Part shown: positions 8,352 to 18,603 of the stretch, piece by piece
Layout: each line of letters opens with the position of its first letter
Position numbering within the stretch: position 1 is the stretch's first letter
The notes under the pieces: generated by a model
What the model saw: the letters and a program-made list of their open reading frames with translations, nothing else
Told to the model about the DNA's origin: nothing
Databases searched by the model: none
Made by a program: the position numbers and the translations under genes
From: Psychromonas sp. psych-6C06
Lineage (GTDB): Bacteria; Pseudomonadota; Gammaproteobacteria; Enterobacterales; Psychromonadaceae
Length of the DNA: 43,318 nucleotides
Assembly: GCF_002835465.1 (NCBI RefSeq)
Contig: NZ_PIZM01000003.1
Coordinates: 1-43,318 of the forward strand
Direction of reading: 5' to 3'

Positions 8352-11300
8352 CTATAGAGGGGTTACGATGTAAAGTAGATCACCACTTGAGACCTGTTGA
8401 CCGTTTGCGTTGATAATTCGTTCAACACGGAATTTGGTTTTTGGGTCATACAATACGGAGTCTTGTCGATTAAATGTCGATAATGAAACCGGTGAGAACA
8501 TTTTCATTGCTTCCATCAAACCAAGCGTCTGTTCGATATTTACAATATCACCTTCATGTACAAAGTCAGGTTCAGCTGGCGATGATGCACGATAGAAAAT
8601 ACCCGCACTTTGCGCAATAACTTTTAATTCATTACTGCCATCAACAGTAATTGATACTGCACTGCTACCCGTTGACGCCGAAGCTTCCATCTCATCAATC
8701 ATGGTTTGTTGATCAAGTTGTGCCATGAATTTTGGTAGGTAAGTCGTGTCGTAAACACCTTTCAAGAAAGTTTCATCTTTCAAGATACGTTGTAACAAAG
8801 GAATATTAGTTGCAATTCCTTTGATTACTACTTTATCTAAAAAGGCGAGTAGCTTCTTAACGGTATCGTTACGATCTTTTCCGGTACAAATAAACTGTGC
8901 AACTAAGCTATCGTAATATGGCGACACTTCTTTACCTTCGCCAATCATTGAAATCACTTCAACATCGTCTTGCTCAGGCACAAAATACTCAACCACTTTA
9001 CCAGGATGAGGCAACAACTGCATCACACCATCAGAATCAAGTGCAGCTTTCTCTGCAGTCACACGTACTTCGATAGCATAACCTTTATTAGCAGGCTTCA
9101 TATCAGCAATACTATCACCTGATGCAATGTTGTATTGCGCACTTACAATATCAATACAAGATGTTGCTTCTGTTACAGGGTGTTCTACCTGCAGACGCGT
9201 ATTCATCTCCATAAAGTAGATAGCATCTTCATCAAGGTCATAGATAAATTCAACGGTACCCGCACCTAAATAATCAACAGCATCAGCAAGTGCAGCTGTA
9301 TGTTTAAGCGCTTCTGCTTCTAATTTAGCAGGTAGCATTGTTGATGCAGATTCTTCAACTACTTTTTGGTTATTACGTTGCACAGAACAATCACGAATAC
9401 CCAGCACTTTAGTATTACAATGTTTATCACGTAAAAGTTGAACTTCGATATGACGAAGCGAAGTAATGTATTTCTCTAGGTACAAGTCACCATTACCAAA
9501 TGCACCACGCGCTTCAGCAGAAACCTGTGCAAAACCTGCAAACATATCCTCTGCTTTTTCAATAACTAATATGCCTTTACCGCCACCACCATTTACCGCT
9601 TTAAGTAAAACAGGGTAACCAATACCGTTAGCAATATCCAAAGCTTGCTCTGCACCCGTTAAGATACCGTGTGAGCCTGGTACTACCGGCACTCCATTAT
9701 CTTGCGCAGTTTTTATTGCGTTTGATTTATTACCCATGGTCAACATGCTGGTCATGCTTGGGCCAACAAAGTTAATGTTGTGACTGACACATAAATCAGC
9801 AAATTGTGGGCTTTCCGATAAGAAACCGATACCAGGGTGTAATGCATCAACCTCTTCATATTCAGCAACTTTTAGTACTGAACTTGCATTTAAGTAACTT
9901 TCATCTGAAGTGTTACCACCTAAACAAACTAATTTATCGCCTTCACCTAACATATCAGCAGGCACAGATTTCATATCTGGATCAGAAGCGACAAGCACAA
10001 CTTTAATGTCGTTATCTTGCGCTTTACGTACTAATTTAACCGCAGTACAACCACGAGCATGTACTAATACTTTCTTCACTGGTTTCATTAATGCGCGGGG
10101 ATCAGCCTGTGAAAATGAATCTTCATCAATATCACAAACAGGAACAAACCCAGTCAATGCACGTTCAATTGTTTCTTCAATTGTGATCGTTGGCATTGGC
10201 ATATTTTCATCAATTTCACGTAACTTATCGTTTAAATCATCAGAGAATGGATTAATGACTAAACCATCCATTGCACCTGCAGAACGAGATAAGTAGTTCG
10301 ACAGTGTTGACGTTGATGGTAAGTAAGCAGGTACAACCATTTGTCCTGCGAATGGCATATTAGTGCCTGATAGGTAATAAGTTTGTGCTAAAGGATGCGT
10401 TACAAAACTTGCCTGTGCGCCACCCGTACAATCCCCATAGCCAAACATAACAACTGGCAGATCATTATCACGAATAAATCGCGTAATACGATCATTTACC
10501 ACCGCCATTGAGAATAAGGCAGCAGCCCCCTCTTTTGTTTGCATACCACCAGAGCTAATAAAGGCCACAACAGGTAAATGTTGTTTTGCACATTTAACGA
10601 GTAGTGCACAGAATTTCTCTGCACTTGCCATATCAAAGGCACCAGCTTGGAAAGCAAGATTAGAAACAGCTACACCAACACGCTGTGTATCACCGTTTGC
10701 TAGTTTAAATTCACCAATACCAGAAATTAAGCCACAAGGCTTGATATTTTTATCTAACGCATCTTCAACTGATAAACGGAACCCTGGGAACTCTAATAAG
10801 TTCGCAGTCATTAAATCAGCACGAGACTCTTTAAAGTTAGTAAAGAATTTATCTAGAATCGCAGTATGAGAATTATTTTTCTTATTCTTTTCAGAGCGTA
10901 AAACAGCTTGGATTAAGAGGTCTTGATAACCCATTGTTAAGCGGTTCCAGAAATCCTTACGACGACCGATACGTACAGGGTTAATCGCACCATTATACTG
11001 TGAAGCATCTTCATGACTTGCGTAGTAAGAAGGCAATATTTTTTCGTAAAAATAAGTAATGATTACAAATAAACTTGCATTCATTTGCGGCGCACCAATA
11101 CTCTTCCACTCTTCCACTTTAGCTAAGATTTCACCACGATCACTTTGATCGGTAAAGTATTGAATCCAAGCATTGAAGCTTGCTTTTAATTCTTCGTAGT
11201 CATCGTCACTAACTTTACTCAGGGCACCTTTTAAAGAACTGCGTACAAGTGATGATACTGATTCGCGTGATAACTCTTTGGTTGCCATTGCTTCTTTAGC

Positions 11301-12914
11301 AATAGAGGCAAGGTTCCCCATCGTATTATCGTATAATGCATTAAAGACCAGCATATGACGACAATGAACGATAAAACAGTCTCGCGTCTCTTTGTGGCTA
11401 ACTACATCAATAATTGTTAAATCAGCAAGTTCAGGCCACGCTTCCGTTAACGGAAGTGTCTTCTCATCTTCTAAGTAAGCAATTAATGCACGGAAGTTAT
11501 CTTCAGCACTGCTCTTCCAACGGTTATATAAAGACCATGTTAGGTTAATCATTAGCGTACTACGTGCATTATCGTAGTTAGCAACAGGCTCACCTAAAAT
11601 TAATTTAGTAAACGCATTACGTTCAACGCTTTTATCTTCGCGTTTAGCGAGGAATGTTTTCCAGTTTTTGTTCAACGTATCGTCATAGATTAGTTTGTCT
11701 GGATTCTCTAACCAAGTAACGAATACTTTTTTACGATCATCTTCAATACGTGCTTTTAGATCACCTTCTGGAATCGTCAATTTAGATAAACGACCATATT
11801 CGCTTTTCTGAATCGCTTTAATACGAGAACGCAGTGTTAGGTAACGCATGTAACGATATGTAGTACCAAATGCATTATTATGTACAGTCGGGTTTTTCGC
11901 TAACAAATGTGCATTATCAGAGGCATTTTCAACAGCAAGCAACTTGCTTGAAGGCTCTAAGTAACGAGATAAACTGCGGTTGTAATGCTCAAGGATGTCA
12001 GGGTATTTACGTACAAAATCAACAGAAGTAGATTCAATAGAAAGAATACTTGAAACAATCGCTTTTTGCAGATTATGTTGACGCTCATCTTGGTCTACTG
12101 GCGAGTAATCGATAATGCCATCAATACAGCCATTGGTGTACAACTCTTCGGGAGAAACACCTACTGACTGTGCACACTCCTGCCAAGATAAGTTATATTT
12201 ACGCGCGATGCTCTGTAGCCCTTTAGGCTGAATAGTATTAAAGATACCATCACGTACAGAAAGCAGAATATTAGCGGTTGCTAGTGGGATTGCACCACCA
12301 GAGTAACCAACACCAACAACAATACCAACAGTTGGTACATCTACATTGGCACTTTCAGTGATCATTTGTGAGATGCTATGTGCTTGGTTTTGGCTATTTG
12401 CCTCTTCACCCGCGTCAGCTCCAGGAGTGTCAATTAAATAGATGATTGGTAAAGAAAGATCCGCAAACTTACGAATCGCTTTACTTGCAGCCAAGTGATG
12501 CTCAGGCATCCATGCACCGTTATTCGAGCTACGCTCTTGACCGATAAGACCAATACGACGCGTATAACCGCCAAAGTCGAGTTCTATTTCAGCACTATAA
12601 AATGCACCATTAAGTTGCTCGGTAACAATTTTACCGTTAAAGCCTTCAACGATCGCTTTTACGCCAGGACGTTTATTATCTTCTGCTGGCTGAACAGTTC
12701 GCGCGATATAAGCATCAACGCCTAATTTCTTGATAGCGCTTAGGTTTGATTTGATACGTTTACGCTCAATCAACCCCTCTAAATTTTCAGTGTTTGATGG
12801 TAACGAGTTATCCGGAAATAACGAAAAGTCTTTTGCGATATGCTCAGCATGAAGAAATAACGGATCAGCGATGTTATTTGTTTCAATGTGAGAAGAGGAA
12901 GGTTTTCCTGACAT
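8352..12914 (-). CDS. fused acyl-CoA carboxylase: carboxyltransferase alpha, beta, biotin carboxylase, biotin carrier
   Basis: 1520 residues carrying all parts of a biotin-dependent carboxylase. An AccA-like carboxyltransferase domain (about 50-310, with GVGYSGGAIPLA) is followed by an about 370-residue alpha-helical linker, a second crotonase-fold carboxyltransferase half (about 710-920, with SSGGMQTKEGAAA and GDCTGGAQASF), a biotin carboxylase (945-1400: GGGGKG at 1109-1114, RDCSVQRNNQKVVEE, EMNTRLQVEHPVTE), and a biotin carrier domain with EAMKM and biotin lysine K1471. The biotin carboxylase start reads HARGCTA where most read ANRGEIA. Usual multidomain enzymes put biotin carboxylase first. 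Substrate (acetyl-, propionyl- or longer acyl-CoA) cannot be told. The start follows an AAGGG site. Confidence 0.88.
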   Translation of the reverse strand: MSGKPSSSHIETNNIADPLFLHAEHIAKDFSLFPDNSLPSNTENLEGLIERKRIKSNLSAIKKLGVDAYIARTVQPAEDNKRPGVKAIVEGFNGKIVTEQLNGAFYSAEIELDFGGYTRRIGLIGQERSSNNGAWMPEHHLAASKAIRKFADLSLPIIYLIDTPGADAGEEANSQNQAHSISQMITESANVDVPTVGIVVGVGYSGGAIPLATANILLSVRDGIFNTIQPKGLQSIARKYNLSWQECAQSVGVSPEELYTNGCIDGIIDYSPVDQDERQHNLQKAIVSSILSIESTSVDFVRKYPDILEHYNRSLSRYLEPSSKLLAVENASDNAHLLAKNPTVHNNAFGTTYRYMRYLTLRSRIKAIQKSEYGRLSKLTIPEGDLKARIEDDRKKVFVTWLENPDKLIYDDTLNKNWKTFLAKREDKSVERNAFTKLILGEPVANYDNARSTLMINLTWSLYNRWKSSAEDNFRALIAYLEDEKTLPLTEAWPELADLTIIDVVSHKETRDCFIVHCRHMLVFNALYDNTMGNLASIAKEAMATKELSRESVSSLVRSSLKGALSKVSDDDYEELKASFNAWIQYFTDQSDRGEILAKVEEWKSIGAPQMNASLFVIITYFYEKILPSYYASHEDASQYNGAINPVRIGRRKDFWNRLTMGYQDLLIQAVLRSEKNKKNNSHTAILDKFFTNFKESRADLMTANLLEFPGFRLSVEDALDKNIKPCGLISGIGEFKLANGDTQRVGVAVSNLAFQAGAFDMASAEKFCALLVKCAKQHLPVVAFISSGGMQTKEGAAALFSMAVVNDRITRFIRDNDLPVVMFGYGDCTGGAQASFVTHPLAQTYYLSGTNMPFAGQMVVPAYLPSTSTLSNYLSRSAGAMDGLVINPFSDDLNDKLREIDENMPMPTITIEETIERALTGFVPVCDIDEDSFSQADPRALMKPVKKVLVHARGCTAVKLVRKAQDNDIKVVLVASDPDMKSVPADMLGEGDKLVCLGGNTSDESYLNASSVLKVAEYEEVDALHPGIGFLSESPQFADLCVSHNINFVGPSMTSMLTMGNKSNAIKTAQDNGVPVVPGSHGILTGAEQALDIANGIGYPVLLKAVNGGGGKGILVIEKAEDMFAGFAQVSAEARGAFGNGDLYLEKYITSLRHIEVQLLRDKHCNTKVLGIRDCSVQRNNQKVVEESASTMLPAKLEAEALKHTAALADAVDYLGAGTVEFIYDLDEDAIYFMEMNTRLQVEHPVTEATSCIDIVSAQYNIASGDSIADMKPANKGYAIEVRVTAEKAALDSDGVMQLLPHPGKVVEYFVPEQDDVEVISMIGEGKEVSPYYDSLVAQFICTGKDRNDTVKKLLAFLDKVVIKGIATNIPLLQRILKDETFLKGVYDTTYLPKFMAQLDQQTMIDEMEASASTGSSAVSITVDGSNELKVIAQSAGIFYRASSPAEPDFVHEGDIVNIEQTLGLMEAMKMFSPVSLSTFNRQDSVLYDPKTKFRVERIINANGQQVSSGDLLYIVTPL

Positions 12915-13055
12915 ACAGTACCCTTACAAATATAGTAATAGAAATTTAAAAATTAGATCTGCCTAATTTACAACTTATTAACAGATGATGCTAGTCCTGA
13001 TTTTACTCAGGTGCTAAAAGCACGAGCATTAATTGTTTTATGTGTCTAAATTAAC

Positions 13056-13092
13056 AAAAAACCCACTGATTATATTGAATCAATGGGTTTTT
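13056..13092 (-). terminator. terminator of the malic enzyme gene
   Basis: On the minus strand, AACCCATTGAT pairs with ATCAGTGGGTT (one mismatch) around a short AT-rich loop and is followed by six T. It lies 30 bp past the malic enzyme stop. Confidence 0.75.
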
Positions 13093-13121
13093 ATTGAATG
13101 CTGATTTAATGTTTCGCGCGA

Positions 13122-14363
13122 TTAAACCATGTAATCATCCGGTAATTCAATTTGAGCAACACCGGTTGCAACCGCCGCGCGCGCAACTGCACCGGCAACT
13201 TTTTTGAGTAAACGTGGGTCCATCGGTTTAGGAATGATATAACCTTTACCAAACTCTAATGAAGTTGACCCACTAGCAACTAATACTGACTCTGGTACAG
13301 GCTCTTTAGCTATTTCACGGATCGCATGTACAGCAGCGACCTTCATCTCTTCATTAATTTCTGTCGCACGCGCATCGAGCGCTCCGCGGAAAATAAATGG
13401 AAAACATAAAACGTTATTTACTTGATTCGGGTAATCGCTACGTCCTGTGGCCATGATTAAATCATCACGCACCGCATGTGCAACGTCAGGTTTAATTTCC
13501 GGATCTGGGTTTGAGCAGGCAAAAATAACCGGATTAGGTGCCATCAACTTTACGTCTTCGGCTGATAATACATCAGGTCCAGAAACACCTACAAAAACAT
13601 CCGCTCCAGTGATCACATCTTGTAACGTTCGTTGGTCAGTATTATTCGCAAAGCGTTGTTTATATTCATTAATATCATCACGGCGAGTATGAATAACTCC
13701 TTTGCGATCAAGCATGTATATTTTTTCGCGTAACGCACCACATTGAATTAATAACTCCATACAAGCGATGGCAGCAGCCCCTGCACCCATACATACAATT
13801 TTAGCTTCTTCTATTTTTTTACCTTGAATGTCCAAGGCATTGATCATACCAGCAGCCGTTACAATAGCCGTACCGTGTTGGTCATCATGAAAAACAGGAA
13901 TACTACAGCGTTGTTTTAACTCCTTTTCAATAATAAAGCATTCTGGCGCTTTGATATCTTCAAGGTTAATACCGCCAAAAGTATCTGCAATATTAGCCAC
14001 AGTGTTAATAAACTCTTCCGGTGTACGGTGCTTTACTTCAATATCAATCGAATCTAAGTTTGCAAAACGCTTGAACAGTAATGCTTTGCCTTCCATTACT
14101 GGTTTAGAAGCCAGAGGACCTAAATTACCAAGACCTAAAATAGCGCTACCATTGGTGATAACTGCAACGAGATTTCCCTTCGCGGTATATTTATAAACAT
14201 CATCAGGATTGGCTGCGATTTCACGTACCGGCTCTGCAACGCCAGGGCTATATGCAAGTGATAAGTCATCGGCCGTTTCCGCAGAAGTGGTCAATTCAAT
14301 ACTAATTTTTCCTGGCTTAGGAAATGCATGATAATCAAGGGCTTGTTGGCGTAAATCTGACAT
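13122..14363 (-). CDS. short malic enzyme (malate to pyruvate and CO2)
   Basis: Oxidatively decarboxylates malate to pyruvate, producing NAD(P)H. 413 residues, the short bacterial form without the phosphotransacetylase-like tail of E. coli MaeB. Conserved features: SLAYSPGVAEPVREI and YTAKGNLVAVITNG near the N-terminus, the metal/catalytic region APECFIIE with DDQHGTAIVTAAG, the dinucleotide-binding loop MGAGAAAIACMELL, and GVSGPDVLSAE. NAD versus NADP preference cannot be read with confidence. It stands upstream of the carboxylase on the same strand but has its own terminator. Both could serve fatty-acid synthesis (NADPH and malonyl-CoA), which is inference. Confidence 0.92.
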   Translation of the reverse strand: MSDLRQQALDYHAFPKPGKISIELTTSAETADDLSLAYSPGVAEPVREIAANPDDVYKYTAKGNLVAVITNGSAILGLGNLGPLASKPVMEGKALLFKRFANLDSIDIEVKHRTPEEFINTVANIADTFGGINLEDIKAPECFIIEKELKQRCSIPVFHDDQHGTAIVTAAGMINALDIQGKKIEEAKIVCMGAGAAAIACMELLIQCGALREKIYMLDRKGVIHTRRDDINEYKQRFANNTDQRTLQDVITGADVFVGVSGPDVLSAEDVKLMAPNPVIFACSNPDPEIKPDVAHAVRDDLIMATGRSDYPNQVNNVLCFPFIFRGALDARATEINEEMKVAAVHAIREIAKEPVPESVLVASGSTSLEFGKGYIIPKPMDPRLLKKVAGAVARAAVATGVAQIELPDDYMV

Positions 14364-14455
14364 TGTTAAATTCCATTAATAATATGAAGCGATAAAACCA
14401 TAAATAAAGTGTGATAATAGTCAAATTTTAACCGTTTTTACAGCTTTAATTACAT

Positions 14456-15199
14456 TCAAGGTAATATTTGTGCGGGATGGTAGAGCGTCAGTTTCGCTTT
14501 ATTGCGGGAAAAGTTTAACTTTCCTGTAATCAATAATTTATCGTGTCGAGAGAAGTTAATATCGGCATCCAAAAATCGCTTTAAATTTTTACGGCTAATA
14601 AACACAAAGAGTTGTTTATCTAAGGTGATGTGTAACCCCTTCTTGTCCTCTTCAAGCTCAGAGATACTCCCTTTGACATAAACATACCCTTTATCAGATT
14701 TTTGTAATCGCTTCGCGGTTAATGGTTTAAAGCCTGACCAGATGGCTTTTTTACGTAACCGCGCTTGCCGTTCGGCACTTTGAAAACATTGCCAAAACTT
14801 ATCATTTTTACCAATAACCCAATGCTTTGCGAAACCAGCTTGTAACTGTAATAGAGCTAAATTTCGGCCCGTTTTACTGTAAACATAAGCGAGTTTTCGC
14901 CCATATTTGTCTTGTTTACTTTTATCAAATACAAGGTGAAGTTTATCACCAGGGCGAATGTACCTTTCAAGCAATGCTTTGGCTTGTTGTGCATAGGGAT
15001 CAGATTTTTGTGGATTACGATGATTTATCTCAGGCGTATTGATACCGATAAAGCGCACTAAGCGCCCATTCTCAAGCGTTACCGTATCGCCATCGTTTAT
15101 CTTTTTTAGCGTGACGGTTTCATCCCAATTAACGCGTTCGCAACCAGCCCAAGTTGAAATTGAGATAAAAAATAACATAACCGCAAAGCTATAGCGCAT
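14456..15199 (-). CDS. secreted thermonuclease-family (SNase domain) nuclease
   Basis: Probable exported nuclease, 247 residues from the chosen start. A signal peptide (about 1-19, ending STWAG) precedes a staphylococcal-nuclease fold: INDGDTVTLENGRLVRFIGI, TPEINHR, and later DKYGRKLAYVY. The arginines and acidic residues of the SNase active site (R in VRF, E in TPE, R in YGRK) are present. The C-terminal 90 residues form an extra OB-like extension. The ATG at 15199 has GGGAG 6 bases upstream; the TTG four codons earlier overlaps that ribosome site. It follows the membrane glycosyltransferase-like gene by 39 bp. Release of nucleotides from external DNA or RNA would suit the nucleoside locus nearby, but that link is inference. 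Confidence 0.87.
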   Translation of the reverse strand: MRYSFAVMLFFISISTWAGCERVNWDETVTLKKINDGDTVTLENGRLVRFIGINTPEINHRNPQKSDPYAQQAKALLERYIRPGDKLHLVFDKSKQDKYGRKLAYVYSKTGRNLALLQLQAGFAKHWVIGKNDKFWQCFQSAERQARLRKKAIWSGFKPLTAKRLQKSDKGYVYVKGSISELEEDKKGLHITLDKQLFVFISRKNLKRFLDADINFSRHDKLLITGKLNFSRNKAKLTLYHPAQILP

Positions 15200-15238
15200 A
15201 ATCACTCCCAAGGCGTAAAGGTGAATTAATACTGTAGG

Positions 15239-16561
15239 TTATAACGCCTGTTTTTGTGGGGCTATCACTGGATTTTTTCTCATGCCGATAAGTAACACCA
15301 TTTGTGCAATAATCAAACCATTAAAAGGCATACGATAACGCCCTTCGTTGACACTAATTGGCAGTAAACCTTGCACCACAAACCAAGTAACGATTAGCGC
15401 TGGTAATAACAGGTATTTTCGTTGCTGTTTACGTTTCACAACAAATGCAATACAACAAGCAAGCCCCATAAAAAACCATATCCAACGCGTTTGATAATTA
15501 ACTTCACCAATAAAGCGTCCACGGTTCGAATCAGGCCAAGACTCACTAAAAAACAATAAAATTAAATTATCACGGGTTAACCATAAATATCTCTCTAATG
15601 TTAACTTCTGTTTACCTAATTCATTATCCCAATCCACCATGCCTTTATCGATATCAACATAGGCATAAACGCGCCCTTCTCGCTGACTTTGCCACTCACT
15701 CAATGGGGCAAATGGTTTTGCTTCAGCAGCGGGAGACTGAAATATATATCCCCAACGGGCTCCTTCGCGATGATATTGAATCTCTATTGATCGCGCCCCC
15801 GATTTAGCATAAATCATATTCATATGACCTATGCCATGCGGTGCAAAAATGTGCATTATTTGATAACTACGATATGCCAATGGGGCCAGTACAAAAGTCA
15901 GAACAACTAAGCCTAATAATGCTTTGGGCGCTTTATCGCCTTGTATCAACCATAACCAACTACAAGCCACCATCGCCAGAGGAATAGCAACACCTCTGGT
16001 TAACCCTGCCATCATCCATACTACAATCATCACAATATAGGTCGCTAGCGTTTGTTTACGTTTACAACGCCACGTTGCAAACAGCGCTGCGCCTAACAGA
16101 GGCAAAAATAGCGTTTCCTGCATCAGGTAACCATAAATGCTAATCCAACTAGGGGTGATAGAAAGTAATGCCCAGCCTAATAATGCTGCATTTTTACTTG
16201 GTTGTAATTCACGCATAAATCGATACCAGATCCAAGGCGTAATGACAGCAAGAATACTCGTATAAAAGGCAACTAAAGCGGGGATTTTAAGTGTTAATTT
16301 TGCAAGGGTTGCAATATATAATTGAAAACCAATCGGGTCTGTTTGTGACATCGGATCAAAGCGCAGTGTATCAATGCCTTGCTCCCAATGACGAGCAGGA
16401 TCGCTCCATATTTGATGAATGGGGTTGAACTGAATAATATAATCAACACGGTACAATATACCGATAACAATTATGGTATATGCAATGACTTTTAAACAAG
16501 AAGATAAACTCAATCGGGAACGAGTAACGGTATTTTGAATAGCAGAGGTTTGTACTGACAT
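15239..16561 (-). CDS. polytopic membrane protein, GT-C glycosyltransferase-like
   Basis: About 440 residues with roughly ten hydrophobic segments. Its layout resembles lipid-linked-sugar glycosyltransferases (ArnT/PMT, GT-C fold): an early first membrane helix, a short periplasmic loop holding acidic residues (IWSDPARHWEQG with DPMSQTDPIGFQ), many helices, and a soluble loop of about 90 residues near 260-350. The acidic loop after helix 1 is where GT-C enzymes place the catalytic aspartate. Donor and acceptor are unknown. The ATG at 16561 with GGAG 9 bases upstream is preferred over the longer frame from 16657, whose first 32 residues lack a membrane segment or good ribosome site. Probably cotranscribed with the nuclease downstream. 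Confidence 0.7.
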   Translation of the reverse strand: MSVQTSAIQNTVTRSRLSLSSCLKVIAYTIIVIGILYRVDYIIQFNPIHQIWSDPARHWEQGIDTLRFDPMSQTDPIGFQLYIATLAKLTLKIPALVAFYTSILAVITPWIWYRFMRELQPSKNAALLGWALLSITPSWISIYGYLMQETLFLPLLGAALFATWRCKRKQTLATYIVMIVVWMMAGLTRGVAIPLAMVACSWLWLIQGDKAPKALLGLVVLTFVLAPLAYRSYQIMHIFAPHGIGHMNMIYAKSGARSIEIQYHREGARWGYIFQSPAAEAKPFAPLSEWQSQREGRVYAYVDIDKGMVDWDNELGKQKLTLERYLWLTRDNLILLFFSESWPDSNRGRFIGEVNYQTRWIWFFMGLACCIAFVVKRKQQRKYLLLPALIVTWFVVQGLLPISVNEGRYRMPFNGLIIAQMVLLIGMRKNPVIAPQKQAL

Positions 16562-16695
16562 AGCGATCACTCCATGATTGCCTTGCAAAGAATCGATAAT
16601 AATAAAAACTGCCTTGCCTTTCTCTCCATGAAAGTTACAAGTCAGAGTGCTCATCAATCATAACATATGACTAATTCAAGCTATAAAAAAAGAGG

Positions 16696-16840
16696 TTATA
16701 CCAATAGAGTTTAGAAAGTGATCTAGTCTTGCGCAGAAAAATTTTAACTACCAAGGCGTAAGTTTTGAAGTTAGTTATTCTCCCTTCAAAACTCACAACA
16801 CAGGTAGGGTAAATTTTAGCAAGTAAGACTGATCACCTTT
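16696..16840. repeat. MITE-like repeat, copy D (divergent)
   Basis: Starts with TTATACCAAT and its first 65 bp align with element A at 4072 (shared GTGATC, ACGCAG or GCGCAG, AAAAA, CAAGGC in the same order). The centre holds a 10-bp inverted repeat, AGTTTTGAAG (16761-16770) and CTTCAAAACT (16784-16793). The right end AGTAAGACTGATCA resembles the inverted left end of copy C, but a clear terminal TTGGTATAA is missing. It fills the roughly 300-bp gap before the AbgT gene; nothing else is seen there. Confidence 0.6.
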
Positions 16841-16863
16841 TTAATTCTTTTGCTATTAATACG

Positions 16864-18423
16864 TTATAGAGGGTAAGTATAAGAAGCTTGAATGCCCAGT
16901 GGAATTCCTAATCCCCAGTATGCTAAAAGGAACAGTGTCCAGGCAATCAGCATCGCAATTGAGTATGGCATCATCATCGAAGCCAATGTCCCAATACCAG
17001 TACTTTTAACGTAACGTTGACAGTAAACGACCACCAGCGGGAAAAATACCATCAATGGTGAAATGATATTAGAAACGGAATCCCCCACACGGTAAGCCGC
17101 TTGTGATAACTCAGGCGAGATATTTACCGCCATCAACATAGGCACTAAAATAGGGCCAATTAGTGCCCATTTTGCGGAAGCAGAACCGACCATTAAGTTG
17201 ATAAAAGCGGTTAATAGAATCATACCGACAATTGTGAACTGGCCTGGTAGTGCAAGGTACTGTAAAAATTGCGCACCATATAACGCGAGAATAACACCAA
17301 TATTAGATTGGCTAAAAGCCACCAAGAATTGAGCGCAGAAGAAAGACATAACAATATAGCTACCCATTGTCCCCATGGTATGAGACATAGATTTGATAAC
17401 ATCATCATTGGTTTTAAATTTTCCGATCATGCGCCCGTAAACAACACCGGGTATAATAAACAGGATAAAAATAAGAGGCACAATTGAGCGCATAATGGGC
17501 GCATCAAAAGAGGTAAGGTCACCAGTGCTTGAGCGTAAAGGTGATGTTTCTGGAATCAATAACACGATTAAAAGTGCAATTCCCGCGCCCATTGCTAATA
17601 ACGCACGATTAAATGCACGTTGCTCTTGTGGACTAATATCTCCTAGGTTTTGTACCTCTTCTGCATCTTCATCGATCTCAATTTTGCTTAAACGCGGTTC
17701 AATCACTTTTTCAGTAACCCACCAACCAACGGCCACAATCAAAAGAGAAGAGAGTCCAGTGAAGTAGATATTTGACAGCGGATTAACAATATAATTAGCA
17801 TCAAAAACTTGAGCTGCAGATTGTGTGAAGCCAGCAATAAGTGGGTCAATACCAGAAGGAATAAAGTTAGCCGAGAAACCACCAGATACACCAGCAAAAG
17901 CAGCTGCTATTCCTACTAATGGATGACGCCCTGCAGCATGAAAGATAATACCACCGAGTGGGATAACCAATACATACCCCGCATCGGCGGCCGTATGTGA
18001 CATAATTGCCACTAAAATAAGCATTGGCGTTAAGAGTTTAGCTGGCGTAAAGCGAAGCATATTTTTAAGTGCAGTATTAATGAAACCTGATGAATCAGCG
18101 ACACCAACCCCTAACATCGCGACCAATACAATACCAAGCGGTGCAAAACTGGTAAAAGTGGTTACCATATTCGCTAAAAAATTAGCTAATGCACTACCAG
18201 TTAACTGATTGTTTACTTCTACCGCTTCATTTGTGATCGGATGCACTAAGCCAAATGAAAACTGTGAAAATATGGCAGATAATCCCCAGACTAATAATAA
18301 CCCCCAAAAAAATAGTAGTGCGGGATCAGGGATTTTATTACCGGTTTTTTCTATAAAATTTAAAAAACGATCCATTCCTTTGGTTGATGCCGTGACACTT
18401 CCGTTGATCGTTTGCTTACTCAT
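16864..18423 (-). CDS. AbgT-family inner-membrane transporter
   Basis: 519 residues with about a dozen hydrophobic segments, typical of the AbgT family (p-aminobenzoyl-glutamate uptake in E. coli; some members export sulfonamides). Family features visible: N-terminal DRFLNFIEKTGNKIPDPALLFF, the conserved SHTAADAGYVLVIPLGG, GVSGGFSANFIPSGIDPL, and the C-terminal SASAKWALIGPILVPML and PLMVFFPLVV stretches that form the re-entrant substrate site. It stands alone on the minus strand with the rpmE terminator upstream. Substrate is not deducible; folate breakdown products or dipeptide-like compounds are the family expectation. Confidence 0.9.
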   Translation of the reverse strand: MSKQTINGSVTASTKGMDRFLNFIEKTGNKIPDPALLFFWGLLLVWGLSAIFSQFSFGLVHPITNEAVEVNNQLTGSALANFLANMVTTFTSFAPLGIVLVAMLGVGVADSSGFINTALKNMLRFTPAKLLTPMLILVAIMSHTAADAGYVLVIPLGGIIFHAAGRHPLVGIAAAFAGVSGGFSANFIPSGIDPLIAGFTQSAAQVFDANYIVNPLSNIYFTGLSSLLIVAVGWWVTEKVIEPRLSKIEIDEDAEEVQNLGDISPQEQRAFNRALLAMGAGIALLIVLLIPETSPLRSSTGDLTSFDAPIMRSIVPLIFILFIIPGVVYGRMIGKFKTNDDVIKSMSHTMGTMGSYIVMSFFCAQFLVAFSQSNIGVILALYGAQFLQYLALPGQFTIVGMILLTAFINLMVGSASAKWALIGPILVPMLMAVNISPELSQAAYRVGDSVSNIISPLMVFFPLVVVYCQRYVKSTGIGTLASMMMPYSIAMLIAWTLFLLAYWGLGIPLGIQASYTYPL

Positions 18424-18556
18424 TAAGACTCCTAGAATTAGGTTTACAGATAAGTGAATAGTCAGGCTAGTCTAAACTAACCTTTTCAATGAAATTTTGA
18501 TATTGCTTATGAATACGTTGAAAAAAGTACGTAGAAGAATGGTAAATTTTAGGCAT

Positions 18557-18582
18557 AAAAAAAGGTATCCGAAGATACCTTT
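18557..18582 (-). terminator. terminator of rpmE
   Basis: AAAGGTATC and GATACCTTT form a perfect 9-bp stem with a CGAA loop (18561-18582). On the minus strand it is followed by a run of seven T. It lies 22 bp after the rpmE stop. Confidence 0.85.
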
Positions 18583-18603
18583 AATGCGTTTGTTTCAACA
18601 ATC

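Noticed and set aside
9910-10296. 128-codon frame antisense to the carboxylase gene
   Set aside because: It is the complement of a well-conserved carboxylase region and has no ribosome site or recognisable protein.
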